NCBI RefSeq assembly: GCF_000420705.1
Contig: NZ_ATVL01000006.1
Span: 992,267 to 1,056,266 of the forward strand
DNA from: Hymenobacter norwichensis DSM 15439
GTDB lineage: Bacteria > Bacteroidota > Bacteroidia > Cytophagales > Hymenobacteraceae
Direction: 5' to 3'
Length of the DNA: 64,000 bases
The notes beneath the pieces are model-generated. The model was not told the DNA's origin. It did no database searches and was given only the letters and a program-made list of their open reading frames with translations. Positions 62,443-64,000 of this stretch are shown here, piece after piece; within the stretch, counting starts at the first letter, position 1, and each line of letters begins with the position of its first letter. The position numbers were made by a program, and so were the translations under genes.

Positions 62443-63579
62443 TTATTGGACGAGTTTCGCTACCGTTGTTTTCAATTTCTCTTCTCGCAGGTTAGTAGCA
62501 ATGATTTTGCCGTTGGGATCAAGCAGGAAGTTTTGCGGAATGGCTCGGATACTGTAGAGCTTGGTTACTTCCGAGTCCCAGCCTTTCAGGTCGGACACTT
62601 GGGTCCAGGTCAGCTTATCTTTATCAATTGCTTTCAGCCATCTTTCCCGGTCGTCTTCCGTGTCCAGTGATACACTCAATACCTCAAACTTCCGGTCTTT
62701 AAAGGTCTGGTACACCTCCACCACGTTCGGGTTTTCGCGGCGACAAGGCCCACACCAGGAGGCCCAAAAATCAACCAGCACATACTTGCCCCGGTAGCTA
62801 GACAGGGCTACTGATTTGCCATCGGGTGTTTTAGAGGTGAAATCAGGCGCCTGAGCTCCTATAGCTATCAGCTTCAGTTGCTCCAACATGGCGGCGTAAG
62901 CTTTGCCTTGTGCAGTGGCTTGCACTTGTGAGGTCAGGGTGTTGAATAGAGGTGCTACGGTAGTGTAATCCGGTACTGATCCACCTATTGATTCTACGGC
63001 ATCAAGGCTAACCAGTGTGCCCGGATACGCTTTGATGTAGGCTACTTTAGCCAGCTTCGCCTCTTCTTTAGCCTTGGCCCATTCAAGAGAAGCCATTTTG
63101 AATGCTGAGGATGCTCGTTGCTCGGGAGTAATACTTAAAAAAGTATTCTCTAACGCCTGCATTTTATCTTTGGAAGGCTTCAGGGTGGCTTGCAGCTGCT
63201 GATGTTCCCTGTTCAGGGTGTTGCCTTTGATTTTGGCGTTAACCAGTGAGTCAGGGCTGGTAAAAGTAATAGTGCCTTTCTCCAGATAGAATACGGCATT
63301 ATCAGCTTGCCCAGTCAAGAGGCGGCGGCGCTTACCATTTTGCACGAGAACCAAGCGTGCTTTGGTGGGAGTTGCCGTAGTGCCTTGTATTCTGAATGCA
63401 CCTTTCTCAATTACAGCCGAATCCGTAATGGCGCCTTGCTGCAACCCTTCTCGCCGTACGTATACTGTACCCGGTCCGGAAAGCTTCCCTAGCTTCCCCT
63501 TCAGCGTGAAGCTAATGGGAGCTTGAGCGTAGGTCAATGACGGGGTGCTGAGTAACAAAGCAAGTAAATAAGCTTTCAT
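62443..63579 (-). CDS. Exported TlpA-like thioredoxin with DUF4369-like N-domain
   Basis: A 378-aa protein. Signal peptide (MKAYLLALLLSTPSLTYAQA), a DUF4369-like N-terminal beta domain (about 22-120), a helical linker (about 120-240), and a thioredoxin-fold domain (about 245-375) with WASWCGPCRRENPNVVEVY as the CxxC site and the cis-proline in IRAIPQNFLLD. It should reduce or isomerise disulfides in the periplasm. ATG 63579 follows a complete signal peptide start. Confidence 0.93.
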   Translation of the reverse strand: MKAYLLALLLSTPSLTYAQAPISFTLKGKLGKLSGPGTVYVRREGLQQGAITDSAVIEKGAFRIQGTTATPTKARLVLVQNGKRRRLLTGQADNAVFYLEKGTITFTSPDSLVNAKIKGNTLNREHQQLQATLKPSKDKMQALENTFLSITPEQRASSAFKMASLEWAKAKEEAKLAKVAYIKAYPGTLVSLDAVESIGGSVPDYTTVAPLFNTLTSQVQATAQGKAYAAMLEQLKLIAIGAQAPDFTSKTPDGKSVALSSYRGKYVLVDFWASWCGPCRRENPNVVEVYQTFKDRKFEVLSVSLDTEDDRERWLKAIDKDKLTWTQVSDLKGWDSEVTKLYSIRAIPQNFLLDPNGKIIATNLREEKLKTTVAKLVQ

Positions 63580-63814
63580 AAGCAGTAGGGATACTGTGAA
63601 ATGGATAAGCCAATAAGGCAGTGCATTACTCGAACTTACTGATGTTCTCTGCTTCATGCAACTCATTAGTTACAACCTAGTTGCTGTTAGCAATGATTAG
63701 CTGCTATCGACTACTTGGTATGCCTTATCAAATTTGAATCCTGCGTCCAGGCTGCCTTGTCATTCTGAATGAATCCTAGCCCCTTGCCGCGCCCCTGACC
63801 GGGTGAAATACCAC

Positions 63815-63851
63815 TGCCCCGACCAGTACCGCAAGGGTGATGGTCGGGGCA
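63815..63851 (-). terminator. Possible hairpin after the edge gene
   Basis: TGCCCCGACCA and TGGTCGGGGCA form an 11-bp stem around a 15-nt loop; there is no T run, so terminator function is doubtful. It lies 25 nt after the stop of the edge gene. Confidence 0.5.
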
Positions 63852-63876
63852 ATGAGGTAAGAGTAATTAGGAGTTG

Positions 63877-64000
63877 CTACTTATTGCTCGCTGTACTGTC
63901 TTTGTCAGACATAAATCCGTGGGTGGTACCTGGGGTAAAAGGAATGTAGAGCCGTTCCCACGTCTCGCCCTCCAGTAGTTCCCAACTGTGGCCAGGGCCT
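63877..64000 (-). CDS. C-terminal end of an unidentified protein (cut by window edge)
   Basis: The reverse strand reads in one frame from the edge to the TAG at 63877-63879, 41 codons: GPGHSWELLEGETWERLYIP, then FTPGTTHGFMSDKDSTASNK. It could be the end of a longer protein, the rest lying outside. Not recognised. Confidence 0.45.
   Translation of the reverse strand, partial: GPGHSWELLEGETWERLYIPFTPGTTHGFMSDKDSTASNK

Overview
The window looks like ordinary chromosome from a GC-rich member of the Bacteroidota, most likely the Cytophagales and close to Hymenobacter. The reasons are: C-terminal Por/T9SS-type sorting domains on two secreted proteins; promoter-like TAnnTTTG -7 boxes upstream of several genes; the Bacteroidota clusters DUF3098-ftsX-uppP-truB-ribF, parA-parB-DUF5683-dapB-lepB and pyrG-yidC; and an rpsA product with a long Ala/Lys-rich tail. 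Genus is an inference. I see no transposase, integrase, phage, plasmid, CRISPR array or rRNA. There is one tRNA, tRNA-Cys(GCA).

Layout. 1-7.4 kb: a truncated SpoIIM-like gene divergent from an RDD protein, a tandem DUF4394 secreted protein, an SDR, a GNAT-nitrilase fusion and a T9SS-sorted protein. 7.5-12.2 kb: a small unknown, then scoA and scoB separated by a serine hydrolase, and a carboxypeptidase-regulatory-like protein. 12.2-21.1 kb: envelope and core genes on the minus strand (ribF, truB, uppP, DUF3098, ftsX, tamB). 21.5-26.8 kb: plus-strand genes (a 453-aa unknown, tsaD, thioesterase, smpB, NlpC/P60 peptidase, HNH nuclease). 26.9-33 kb: alpha/beta hydrolase, DUF3298-like lipoprotein, fatty acid desaturase, rpsA, tRNA-Cys. 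33-41 kb: cphA, a membrane-anchored coiled-coil protein, a TPMT-like methyltransferase, kdsA, another methyltransferase, apaG, ung. 41.3-47 kb: lepB, dapB, DUF5683, parB, parA, a UPF0173 hydrolase. 47-53 kb: a peptide-type ABC binding lipoprotein, an exported ABM protein, an AraC/PRISE-reductase/EthD group, a DUF6438 lipoprotein. 53-64 kb: yidC, pyrG, a Gfo/Idh/MocA oxidoreductase, an ABC-F ATPase, PBP4 (dacB), a TlpA-like thioredoxin and a truncated gene at the right edge.

The most distinctive signal is not a gene. Many intergenic spaces hold long, nearly perfect palindromes, with arms of about 17-40 bp, whose outer edge lies within about 0-12 nt of a stop codon. Their sequences differ but share a C-poor vocabulary on one arm. 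Separately, two copies of a different palindrome (about 24.0-24.2 and 57.1-57.2 kb) share sequence, and where they differ in the stem both arms change together, so base pairing is kept. That is direct evidence for selection on, or a mechanism maintaining, a hairpin: a REP/MITE-like dispersed element. One copy sits inside a larger imperfect palindrome. Other points of note are half-parS-like motifs upstream of parB, the interrupted scoA/scoB pair, a roughly 380-nt leader before the ABC-F gene, and tandem duplication within the DUF4394 and EthD-like proteins.
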